64,000 nucleotides of DNA from Trichuris trichiura. Lineage: Eukaryota; Nematoda; Enoplea; Trichinellida; Trichuridae. Under the pieces are notes generated by a model that searched no databases, was not told the DNA's origin, and saw only the letters and a list, made by a program, of their open reading frames with translations. Both the position numbers and the translations under genes were made by a program. Numbering within the stretch: position 1 is the first letter of the stretch; every line of letters begins with the position of its first letter. The stretch spans positions 1,860,001-1,924,000 of the forward strand of contig JBAJFE010000038.1 in the NCBI GenBank assembly GCA_037903355.1, written 5' to 3'. Shown here piece after piece: positions 17,394 through 27,701 of this stretch.

Positions 17394-18511
17394 ATGGAGG
17401 AGCCAATGGAAGCGTCCACAGTTTTTCAGCATTCTAGTTGCCTCCCTGACTATCATCATTTGGTCGACCTAATCACCGCTCTTGAAGAATCCGTCAAGCA
17501 AAATCAGCGAAGCCGTACGACGCAGGGCGCTTCCAAAAAAGTTTAAATATCCTTTGCAAGCGCCATTATCTGTTCTATTTCCTCGTATTTTAGGCGAAGC
17601 GTCGGCGCCATAGAATATATGTTCCGCAGGTATCCGAAGCTCAATGGGGTGAAGCCTCTTACGATAAAGCGATACAGTTTTGCAAACGAACTGCGGCGGC
17701 CGGAAGGTCCAGTTCGGTGGACGAGGATAAGCGTTGCCGTTGGGCAGTAGAGGTGATTGGTGTTTGCTGCATAAAAAAAATATATTCAACTAAGTTGTCG
17801 CTAATTAGGCTGCTGCCGAAATGAGTATCAGCGACAACGAAGTTAGTACAAATACTCCATTATGGAAGGCTAATCCACGGATCCAAATGAACTCGTGCAA
17901 TATGACCGAGTCAGATGGACTGTTAACGGATGTTGCCGGGCCAAACTTATCGAAAAGGAGGCGTCGTTTAATTAAACGCATTATTGTGGAAAAATGTTTG
18001 CATACCAACAATAAGTAACCGAACATTACATGATGTATGTTTATAACTTTTTATTTAGTAAAAATCAGGAAGAGATGGATGTTGACTTTGATACCCCGTC
18101 GGTCTCAACAAGTGCATCTGCTCTGCGGCTGTCCATGCGCTTTTGCTCAGAAAGCAGCAGCATGGAGTTCGATGGAGGGTTTGCTGTCGGACTGTTTCTC
18201 AGTTTCCCTTTACCTCATGTTTTTTTAGCTGTAATCGTCCAATAAGTGCGGAAAGCGATGGAGAAGCAAGTACAGGTGACAACGGTAATGACGGGGACGA
18301 TGAACAGAGTGATTGGTATCACGATGGAAGTTCACTGGTGACAGATAACGAATATCTCGGCGTTCCGGACTTTAAGGCATATGCTTTGGCAAAAATAAAT
18401 GTTGCCGTTGTCAAAAGTCGACTGATGAGGGCCGCTTCTTCGGAAACGGATGTCGAAGTACCAGCTGTGTCGAAACGTACTAGAAGAGACATTGGCCCTG
18501 TTCGTAATTAA
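17394..18511 (+). CDS. GPATCH2: GPATCH2-like nuclear protein lacking the G-patch (5 exons)
   Basis: Proposed exons 17394-17540, 17594-17752, 17809-18014, 18059-18178, 18229-18511, giving 304 residues. Blocks follow the order of vertebrate GPATCH2: an N-terminal helix (LVDLITALEESVKQ), a basic block (KKAKRRRHRIYVPQ), TPLWKANP, a second basic block (LSKRRRRLIKR), and the hallmark GDDEQSDWYHDG. In animals GPATCH2 is a nuclear protein whose C-terminal G-patch stimulates DEAH helicases such as DHX15. Here the ORF stops at 18511, shortly after a DPVFESIL-like region, and no G-patch is seen in the next 900 bp. It is either a truncated orthologue or the last exon has moved. Introns are 44-56 bp. The start was set at ATGGAGGAGCC because upstream residues lack similarity. 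Confidence 0.75.
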
Positions 18512-19402
18512 GTAAGTGTATTTGACGTAACGGACAGTAAAGCTGATATACTCTCTTTGTGCGCCTGTTGGCAAATTTATTGAAATGCCTTTGATACCTC
18601 CTTTTCTTGGCGCTTGGCAAACGTAGGCGTTGTCGCGTAGCTGTTCTGCTGGTCAATTTAGTCGACCAACCATGTTTTTCAAGATACTTTAAAAGTTATA
18701 TTTACAGTAAAGTTTTTCAGAATTTGCTATACAGAATGTACTGTCGTCGAGATAAAAGTACTTACCCAACGTAACGACCACAACGGACCTTTTTTATTTA
18801 TGAGAATGCGAATTCGAGAACCCGTAAGCTGTGCTCTTTAGAAACGAGGAAGTCAAGGACAATAGACAGTAGCGAAACTTGTTTTAAATACCAAAGCACT
18901 GAAAAGCTTAAGGTACTGCCATGAAGTTGTTCGCATTTTCAAACTTTGTCAGGTGTACTCTAAACAGCTTCCGGAGCAAATTCGAAACGTTACGTTTTTA
19001 TGTTGTTCCGTTTTATTCGCTAACACGTTGAATGCAGACTAAATTGTTTTATTTATGTTTAACCACAAGAGAGTACTGATTTGCTTTGTGACTCATCGTT
19101 AGGTACTGAGAATAGTTTATGCACCAGTTTTATTTTGCGCGACGTTTACTTTACTGCTGCGCTATCGTTTTTTTCACCTTTTTGCGTTTAATATAACGAT
19201 TTGAATTCCAAATTTTGCGTGCACGCTTTGACATTTCACTTAAGAATACACAGTTCATCACGAGCTGACCAACGTGCACGTTAAAACAAGGCTTTATAAC
19301 CATACAGTTTTGATTAGTCTGTCTTTCAACATAAGATTTTTCTTTCCCTGCTGGAGATGGTACAAGAGTTGCCCCAAAAGCTACGAATAGTAACAGGTTT
19401 AC
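18512..19402. other. intergenic, no gene seen
   Basis: AT-rich, no domain-bearing ORF on either strand; specifically searched for a missing G-patch exon without success. Confidence 0.5.
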
Positions 19403-21427
19403 TTCAAAACCGTCACATGATGAAGAAATTTATTACGGATCTGCCCCGTTTGCTTTCTATATAAAGAGGCTCCGGAGCTTTCGGGTCATTCGAGACCCAA
19501 CATCAGCGGTCTTAAGTGTAAATATGAATTGTGCCAGCGAGTGCCATCTATCGATTCTGAGGATTTTAAAGCGGGTATTTTAAAGCTTTCTGTTTGTAGG
19601 TTTTTGTATTTGAGTTTGTCAGCGCACTTCTTTTTCTTGTTGTTCCGTATAGCTTTTTCTTGTTCCGTATAGCTTCTAGATTGTCTTCGTTGGGTTGTTT
19701 CGAACATTTTTCTATGTTGTTGAGTCGCTGTTTTTTCATTTCTTGCATTCATTTTCTTCTTGTTTCTTTCTTCTTTTTTCTTTTTCTTTCTTTGTTCCAT
19801 TTATATTGCAGTTTTGTCCATTTCTGTTTGTTCTAATTATTTGTTTTTTCTTCTTTCCCGGCTATTGTATTTCATCTGGTGAGAGAGCAACAATTATACC
19901 GCGTCACAATATTTGTCCAAATCCCACTTATGCCCACTCCTTGATCGCGGTTGTAAGTCGTATTGTGTCTAATGTATAGTGCTTCTTTAATTCTTCTCAA
20001 CCGTAGATTGTTTTCGTAACATAAAACTCTTGGGTGGAGTGGTTGAGTGCATTGCGTCGCGTGTTCCACTACAGCAGAGGCTTGTTTGGCTTTTTCCATT
20101 GTAATTTTTGGGTCCACGATTGGTCTGCCTCGCTGTGTGGTTAGATTGGTGCCATTGTCAAGTATGGCTTTCGCGTTATTGTAACTTGTGAGTTTTTTTA
20201 TGTGTTCGTTAAATCTATGCTCTAGGGTGTTTCTCGTTTCACCAATATAAATCCCTGAGCAAGAACATTCAACCGCGTATATTAAACTTGTCTTTTTGTT
20301 TGCTTGGATTTTAGTTTTGTCTGTGCGAAGAATTGCCCTGTGGTTGGGCGAACTCTTGAAAAAGACTTTGAAACCTAATCTTTTTCCTAATTGGACAATC
20401 TTTTCGCCTAAACCTGCCACATAAGGAATAACCAGACAAATGTCGTGCGGAGTGTTTTGCTTTGGAGACTCACGTGTGCGAAGCTTGTGGTTAAACACTT
20501 GGTTGATAAAGGATTTAGGATAACCGTTTTTGTAGAAGATTTTTCTAATGTAGTTAATTTCTGGCTGGACATATTCGGGACTGCATAAATTCAATGCTCT
20601 GTCTATCATTCCGGAGAGGATACCACGCATTACTGATCGTGGGTGATGTGATGAAAAATTGAGGTGCTGATCTGTGTGCGTGGGTTTTCTATACACTCTG
20701 GTTTTAAGACCTTCGCTTGAGCGAATAATTAAGGCGTCTAGAAAGGGCAAAGTTTTGTTATCTTCTTTTTCCATTGTGAAGACTATTTGGTTAGGACGGA
20801 CGTTGTTGAGGAATTGTAAAAATTGTTCTTCTTTTCCAGCTTTTATAATGACAAAGATGTCGTCTACGTATCTTTTAAAAAGGCGTGGAGCTATGTGTCT
20901 GTCTATAGTTCTGAACATTTGTCTTTCAAAGTTTTCCATAAAGATTTCCGCTAATACAGGGGATAGGGGGCTTCCCATAGGTACTCCGTTAGATTGTTTA
21001 TAGAACTTGTTATCAAAAGTGAAGTAATTGCCTTCTTGCATGCAAAACGAGACCAGCTTGACAATGTGAAAGGGATTTAATTTGGTTCTGCTGGGTAGAT
21101 TTGTGTCCGTGTGGAGGAGATTGTGTAAGGTCTCTAGGGTATCTGATATTGGGATGCTGGGAAATAAGTCTTTTACATCGTAAATGACTAAAATAATGTC
21201 GGGTTCCAAACAATAGTTTCTTATTTCGTTGACGAGCGTTTTGCTGTTTTTGACAAAGGATGGTTCCTTGCCTGTTAGAGGTTTGATGATCTTACTTAAG
21301 TATCTACTGAGTTCAGTGGTGATGCTGTTCTATAGAAAGCAAACGGGACAGATCCGTAATAAATTTCTTCATCATGAAAACATATTGTTCCGTATCAAGA
21401 AACCACATTTTCAAAACCGTCACATGA
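19403..21427 (-). mobile_element. internally deleted Penelope-like element with 18-bp target duplication
   Basis: The element occupies 19421-21409 and is bracketed by ttcaaaaccgtcacatga on both sides (19403-19420 and 21410-21427). The ends are inverted: tgatgaagaaatttattacg on the left and its complement near 21345-21375. The left end carries a type C hammerhead-like segment (about 19462-19506), with CTGATGT instead of CTGANGA. RT plus GIY-YIG coding is kept; everything upstream of RT palm motifs is lost and replaced directly by the right terminus. Confidence 0.88.
19872..21330 (-). pseudogene. Penelope-like reverse transcriptase plus GIY-YIG endonuclease, 5'-truncated
   Basis: Open from about 21330 (ELSRYLSKIIKPLTGKEPSF) to 19872 with no stop. 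RT motifs: VIYDVKDLFPSIP (motif A), NGVPMGSPLSPVLAEIFM (motif B), FKRYVDDIFV (motif C). The SSHHPRSVMRG thumb region follows, then a C-terminal GIY-YIG nuclease (IYAVECSCSGIYIGE, LEHRFNEH). The N-terminal third present in the copy at 57.6-60.6 kb is missing and there is no ATG in front, so it is not expected to be autonomous. Penelope proteins prime reverse transcription at nicked chromosomal DNA; the GIY-YIG domain makes the nick. Confidence 0.88.
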
Positions 21428-22048
21428 ACGAAATGTTTCCGATGACCAATAGATGACGGTGTCATTCTTTTTACAACTGTTAAAGCTTGCCTATCGAATA
21501 ACTCGGGATAGCCTACAGTAAGCACACATTGCGCAGGTAGGCATGTATACTGTGTTGTTAACTGCAGCTATTCGCAGGGATTCTCGAGCTGGAAAGGGTT
21601 GACGCGTTTTGAATTGTTTGCCTGTGCTGGAAACAGCTGAATTCGTGCAGCGGTTTAGAGGCCAGTTTGCCGCCAAACACTAGGCAAACATATTGCGTAT
21701 GCTCAACTGTAAAGCGATAAAACACTTTAAACCCCAATGTAGGCGTAGGTCCTCACAGTTGTAAAATCAAAGTATTTCGATTTAGTGTCAACTGCAAGGA
21801 TTAAAGCACTTTGCTAATTGGAGGTATCCCTTTTTTCAATGTACGTCAGAAAACGGACTATCCGGTAGTTTTGGTCACAGACTGTTGTTGGGTCACAAGG
21901 AAAGATATTGCCATACTGAACTGGTTTATGCATTCAAACGCTGGACTTGGGCTAAACGCATTGCTAAGCAATCTAGTTCTTACTGTAGCCTTTGAGGCAG
22001 ACGGAGGACGAGGAGGCGGAGGAGGAGGAGAAGAGTTGGGGGCGAACG
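21428..22048. other. intergenic, with a (GGA)n run before the PUDP-like start
   Basis: No gene seen. A gaggaggcggaggaggagg tract lies about 22009-22030, just upstream of the next start codon and probably in its 5' UTR. Confidence 0.5.
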
Positions 22049-22747
22049 ATGACACTCTTTCACCCGGTTACCCACGTAATTTTTGACATGGATGGATTGC
22101 TAATTAACACCGAAGATCACTACACGGAAGCACACAATATGCTGCTGAAACGATTCGGCAAAACGTTTACATGGGATTTGAAAGCTAAGCAAATGGGTCG
22201 CTCGGAGAGAGACGGATTTCAGCTGGTTATCGATCAATTGCAGTTGCCCGTTACGCTGGACGACATGATAGCTGAAATGACTAAATATATGGAGGAGCTT
22301 TTCCCAAATGCGGTGCTGATGCCCGGAGCTGAACGACTGGTCGTCCATTTGTCCAAGTATAACGTACCGATTGCCCTTTGTTCCGGATCGAAAGCCCACT
22401 TTTACGAAATGAAGACCGCTAAGCATAAGCACGTTTTCAACTTGTTTCACCATCGAGTACTAACACCAGACGATCCTGACATTACTCACGGTAAACCTCA
22501 CCCAGAGTGCTATCTAACGTGCGCCAAGCGCTTCGAACCTCCTCCAACGTCTCCGTCAAGCGTGTTAGTTTTTGAAGATTCCCCCAATGGGGTCGAGGCA
22601 GCCTTGAACGCTGGTATGCAGGTCGTACTTGTTCCGGATCCGCGTTTGGACAAACGGTATCGAGAGCATCCAACGCTGTGCATTGACTCTTTGCTTGATT
22701 TCAAACCGGAACTGTTCGGGTTACCTTCCTTCACAGAATCTCATTGA
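22049..22747 (+). CDS. PUDP: HAD-family pseudouridine-5'-phosphatase-like (PUDP/HDHD1), 232 aa
   Basis: Single-exon gene. HAD motif I is FDMDGLLINTE (nucleophile Asp13, acid Asp15), motif II is CSGSK, motif III Lys is in GKPHPECY, motif IV is FEDSPNGVEAA. A cap domain lies between motifs I and II. Length and motifs match animal HDHD1/PUDP, which hydrolyses pseudouridine 5'-phosphate from RNA turnover; related HAD phosphatases on other sugar phosphates cannot be excluded. The open frame extends upstream to 21992 without an ATG; the first ATG (22049) starts at the conserved part and was chosen. Confidence 0.88.
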   Translation: MTLFHPVTHVIFDMDGLLINTEDHYTEAHNMLLKRFGKTFTWDLKAKQMGRSERDGFQLVIDQLQLPVTLDDMIAEMTKYMEELFPNAVLMPGAERLVVHLSKYNVPIALCSGSKAHFYEMKTAKHKHVFNLFHHRVLTPDDPDITHGKPHPECYLTCAKRFEPPPTSPSSVLVFEDSPNGVEAALNAGMQVVLVPDPRLDKRYREHPTLCIDSLLDFKPELFGLPSFTESH

Positions 22748-23223
22748 AGCGTCCTCTAGCTCACTGTTGTCTTTAAGACATTTTACCTTGCTGTGAATTC
22801 ATGCCTATTCTTCTAGTCTAACCTTATCATATCTAGTCTTACCAGTGCATGTTGTGCTTAACAGAGTGACCATTGCTGCCTACTACTTACCGACTGGAGC
22901 TGTCCTGCGTGTTCAAATTGCTTCGCCGACGACGTTGCTACTTAGTAAATTTCGTTGCACGTGTGGTATTTTGCCTCATCATGAAATAGCTTCCGAGATG
23001 GCCGAGATAGTGTAACTGCAGTGTTAAATGTTGTCGTCGTGGTAACAAAGCCAAACTTTATCCTTTGGTTTTAGCAGTTAGTAAAGTCCGTTTTTCTCAA
23101 ATGTTCGTTGCGTGCTTTATTCGATCTGCGATTCAGCAAAATAGTATGCAAATTGCAGACACCTTACGCACGTTTTCAAAAATTCCAAGCTGGAAACAAA
23201 AATGAAAAGTTTTCACATTCACA
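22748..23223. other. intergenic between PUDP-like and TRMT10C-like genes
   Basis: The two genes converge here. No additional ORF is supported. Confidence 0.5.
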
Positions 23224-24694
23224 TTAGTCAACCATCGAAAGTAGATATCTCATTCGGTCGAACCGTCCTTGGCGTATCTGCTTGCTACATTCCGTGTTTT
23301 TTGGTATAAGTTTTCTCTTGGGAACGTTCTTAACAATGGCACTACTCCAGTCACCGCCACTTTGCACGACGTCAAGTAAAATGCCAATCACTTGGTTTAA
23401 CGTTAAAGACTTTGTGCCTGAATGCCATCTGACGTATTTGTCCAACGGTAGTTTTGCCGTAGTTATATTCAGTTGCTTCGCTTTTCCTAATGTCCAGTTC
23501 AAACGATTTGGCCGGTCGACCATTGCGCCAATCACATATATCTTGTCCGGTTCGACGGCATCAAGCATGCGGCGCGAATCGGGAGACAAATAGACCAAGC
23601 GTTCTCGCGGAAAAAGGTCGTAAAAGCGTTGCTCATGCCACTGCAGCATGTATTTATCTAAACCACCACAGAAGTACCTTTCAGAGTCGCTCCACGTTCG
23701 CAAGCTTTGATCGCAGTCGGTGAAGTGCAAATCGAATGGTACCAAGTGTGTGCGATTGACGAAATAGCACTCGCGAAGCTGGGACCATGTTAGATCGGTT
23801 TCTATGGGAGACAATTCCCTCATAGGGCTCATATCCAAAACCAATGGTTGGCCATACATTTGGGCAAAGGCCAGGCGAGCTTCGTCGATTCTAAATACAA
23901 CATTTAAATGCAACAGAGAGTAAAGTGCCATACACGCATAGGGTATAAGTAAAATAAAAACAATTCAGTTAACAACAAAAACGAGAATAAAAGATTTTAC
24001 AGCAAATAATGTAACTTATGAGCTCATCTAGGAAAGCTATAAAAAGGTAGCATGGATAGCCAAATTGAAATTGTGCTTCTAAGAAGGGAAGTAGGCCAGC
24101 GCATCCTGCGAATCGCGTCGGCCAAGAAAGCTACGGTAGCGCGGGAATTTTTTCCGCTGATACTGTTAACTTAATTCTGAAACTGTTCAGCGAAGGAATT
24201 TTAAAACAGTACAGTAAGAAATGGCGGTCTTACTTGTTCATTGAGCTGTCGATTATTCTTCTCGAAATACAGTTGGCTCCCAGAGCGTACAAAAGATGAG
24301 TATTGGACATTCGCTCAGCCAACACTTCAGCCCTGCGCGCTTCACCTTTCTTCGCTCTTTCTAAGCGAGTCTTCTCTTTGGATTCCGTCAAATGCTCCTT
24401 CCTGCCCAAATATGACAAATACCTGAGACGCTGGGTTTTTCCATCGAGCATCAATAACCGCTCTGCCTGTTTCACCGTTAAGCGACTAGGCAAGTTTGAG
24501 TCCAGATATTTGTACAACTCAAACTCTCTAATTATTTTCTTCAATAAGGTTGCTTCACCTTGATTTAGTCGGTCACTCCAACGCTTAATTTCTTCTGTTT
24601 CAAACGGGTTCGTCTCTACGGACAAAGATGACGAACATAAAAACCTAGCTGTTAAGCAATCAGAGCGGATTATACTGATTAAAGACTTCAACAT
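23224..24694 (-). CDS. TRMT10C: TRMT10C/MRPP1-like tRNA (m1R9) methyltransferase, mitochondrial RNase P subunit (2 exons)
   Basis: Exon 1 24694-24234, intron 24233-23891 (343 bp, long for this window), exon 2 23890-23224; joined length 375 residues. The N-terminal part is an Arg/Ser-rich presequence-like stretch (MLKSLISIIRSDCLTARFL), then a helical region with SRRIIDSSMNK. The SPOUT domain in exon 2 begins with YGQPLVLDMS and includes FPRERLVYLSPDS, EPDKIYVIGAMVDR and KLPLDKYVRW...LNQVIGILLDV. These match the animal MRPP1 lineage better than TRMT10A/B. MRPP1 methylates purine 9 of mitochondrial tRNAs and, with MRPP2 and the nuclease MRPP3, cuts 5' leaders. Upstream of the ATG, tttgtttcag ends 3 bases before it, as a trans-splice acceptor would. 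Confidence 0.88.
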
Positions 24695-27435
24695 GTTCTG
24701 AAACAAACAAATTTCTATTTCATAAAGGCTGCAATGCAGTGTGTAAAGGCAGTGGCCGAACTTGCAGCGACAAACAATTGAAATAAGGATCTACTCAAAT
24801 GTTCAGATTTATTTCGTCAGTTTTCTGCATAAGAAAAACGTCTGCAAAGAAGCAGAGCATTCTTTACGGCTAAGTTTATTGGAATGGCTGCTGGTCGAAC
24901 AGTAAGCGTAAATCTTCTCGGACAAAACTAATTGCGTTTCGGTAACGTTCCTCGATACGACAACGCAACTCGACGCTTACTATGTCAGTATGAGCGACCG
25001 CAAACTTCTAAAATTTGCATTTTGATAAGAGGCTTAAAGGATAAAGCATCACCAAGGCTTCGCGCAGCTTCAAAATAAAGTCAACCACTTCCACTTCAAC
25101 CTTAGTAGACAAAGTGTCTGTTAAAGGCTAAAAGGATTAATAAATTTTTAAACGCTGAAAGCATCCCATAATGCATCCTACTGCTTCGGCAATTGCCTCC
25201 AAGTGAAGTAGTCGAAGCTTGATGTCGGCTTCGAGCTGCTGACGCTGAAGCCAAAATTGAAAATTCTTTGTTTCGCAGAAGGCCCTAAGAAAATCCCTTT
25301 CACCGGGCAGAGAAAAGCTTTAAACGCACCTATATAAACCGATCCAATCCCCCTTGACTCCAGCCACCGTGGGCAAGCCGACATTCTCAACCGTTTTGAT
25401 AAATTCGTTCAGTTCAAATTGTGGCACTTTTGGCGATTCCTTAAAAAACTATTTTTAAGTGAACTGTCAGATAGGCTTGTCGCATGCCTTCCAGGGCGAA
25501 ATATCCCTTGCCAAAGGCATTGCGTTGGTCAGATACTGTTCCTGTACAAAAAATACCCATTAGCTAATCAAACTATAACGAAAAGCAAACAGGTGCCATT
25601 TTACTAGAGGTAGAAGAAAGCTCTGTGTCAGATCCGTAAAATGTCGCCTGATTATAAGCGTCTGCGCTTCGCTTGGTCTATTATACTGCACGCCTTTGGC
25701 TAAGCGTTTCACAAGGCTATTCCCTTTGGCCAAAAAACCTTTATACTTTGAAAACAAACCTAAGAAGCAGAGCTGACAACTCCTGAAATCTGCGTAACGA
25801 CTAGCTAACCTATTTTCTCTTCATTTGTCATCTGAGCAAGATTTCTTCGTACTTTGCTATTTCGCTCTAAATTGGAACGCAAGCTTCAAACAGGATGAAA
25901 GGCATCCTGTTGACCCGACACCTACTGAAAGTTTTTTTCTTGGAATCCTTAGGCAAACGTAAAACGTGGGGCCAGTTTTCTAACGCCTTGATGAAGAAGG
26001 GATTAGTAGTTCCCAGAATGACATTATGCCTACAAAAGACCTAAAATGGTTCAGCAGCAATACCCGCTGCAGGCCTACGCTGCTGCTGCGCCATTTTGGA
26101 GTACAAATTCTTTGAAGTCATTGTCCTGGACGGTAAAATATGGCCTGAAATCGTAGCAGTATCTTAACGGCCAAATAAGATTGACCAGCGCTTGCACAAT
26201 TGCCGATACAACGTCTGGAAACGGACCCATAACAACGATAGGCTAAAGAATACGCAATAATACAAGGTGAATTTACGTTTAGCATTCAGGTTCTTACTTC
26301 TCCGAGCAAAACCAGTTCCCATAATAAGTGAAGATGAGGAAGATATGAAGAAAGGCAACTAAATTGAAAATTGAATAAACACACTTTGGCAACGGAAGGT
26401 ACATACTCAAAAAGCTCCGGCTCATGTACGCTTGGCAATACAAAGCAGTTTTCGCCACCCTTAAAATCGAATTGACTGAATAAATGATTTTGTAACCCCT
26501 TATACCGTATGAAGTCCCAGTAACGCTTCTTTCGCTCCAGAAGAGTCGGTACGCGTAGGAATTCGCAGCTATAAAACCGCAGTAGCAACAAAAATAACAA
26601 TAATCGTAATCATAATAGCAATTACAACTGCGCAAACCTTAAATGACTAGTATCCCTTATGAAAAAAATAAAAAGTAAAAGTACGTACCTTAACAACAGA
26701 ACCCATGAAAGGTAAGCTTAACATGGCTCCAGGAACAGGGTCCTCCCAATGCTCCACCTCTTGGCAGACTGAAATACCATAAAAATATGCATAATTAGTA
26801 AATTAACAATTCAGCTTTTTACCTGCTTCTATTAAAGGCAAACCGGTGGAAAAATAGGCTGGGGATAAAGAACTAAGGATATGACGGTAAAAATTGATGA
26901 AAGGCAACGATGTGATCAGAACAACGGACTAAAGATTTTTAAAAAAGTGAAATGATTATCCTGGCAGAAGCTGTTTGATACTTTCTGGAAATAACCACGG
27001 GGCAACGAAGAATCCTTCACCTGACGAAAAAAGGCGAATGCATAAAAGAAGTCGGGATCAATCTACAACTGGTTATTGAACCCTGATCGTCTTAGTCAGA
27101 AAAACTACAATACCTCCATCGCAAACGGGCACATACTATTGTATTTTGCGTGTACGAGACTGAATGGTTCATCTTTCCCGCCTACACGACGAATGCGAAA
27201 GTGAAACAAAGCGTCTCCCAGAAATCCTTAAGGAATATTTTTTAAAACGAATAATGACTCTGGTTTCTTACCAGAGTTGGAATCAGGAAACGCCAAATAA
27301 CACGCGCTCAAGATTTCCTCCTTGGAGAGAATTGCATGGCTTGGATACTTCAACTAGACATAACAGTTTGTTACGCAAAGTGTTTCGCTATGCAACAGTT
27401 CAATTCACCTCTAAGGACTGACCGACTTCGAGATC

Positions 27436-27581
27436 TGTTAGGATTTCTATACCTTTTCATACTGTATATTTTGTACCTGAATACTAATCACTGTATTGCT
27501 GGTGTGTCACTTAGCGTGTGTGTCGCGCAGTACGGTGTGTCCTGCCGTGTCTCGAGTAAACTGGTCTACGGATCCTCATCA
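27436..27581 (+). repeat. 5' LTR of the Copia element
   Basis: 146 bp; identical by eye to 31662-31807. Confidence 0.96.
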
Positions 27582-27583
27582 AG

Positions 27584-27595
27584 TGGTAGCAGAGC
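27584..27595 (+). promoter_or_regulatory. Copia primer-binding site (initiator tRNA-Met type)
   Basis: TGGTAGCAGAGC, two bases after the LTR, is complementary to the CCA end of animal initiator tRNA-Met over about 11 bases, the usual Copia/Ty1 primer. Confidence 0.8.
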
Positions 27596-27701
27596 TGTGT
27601 AGTTCTAAGGTCTCCTCAGTGTCACAGTTTGACATACGAGTTCGCCTGGCAAGACGATAATTGTCGTGTCTTCTGGAAATCCCTCCGTTAGAAATCGAAA
27701 A

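Noticed and set aside
23891..24233. Possible extra exon in the long TRMT10C intron (ORF start 23931)
   Set aside because: The frame before 23890 lacks family similarity, while the acceptor at 23891-23892 joins exon 1 in phase at the conserved position.
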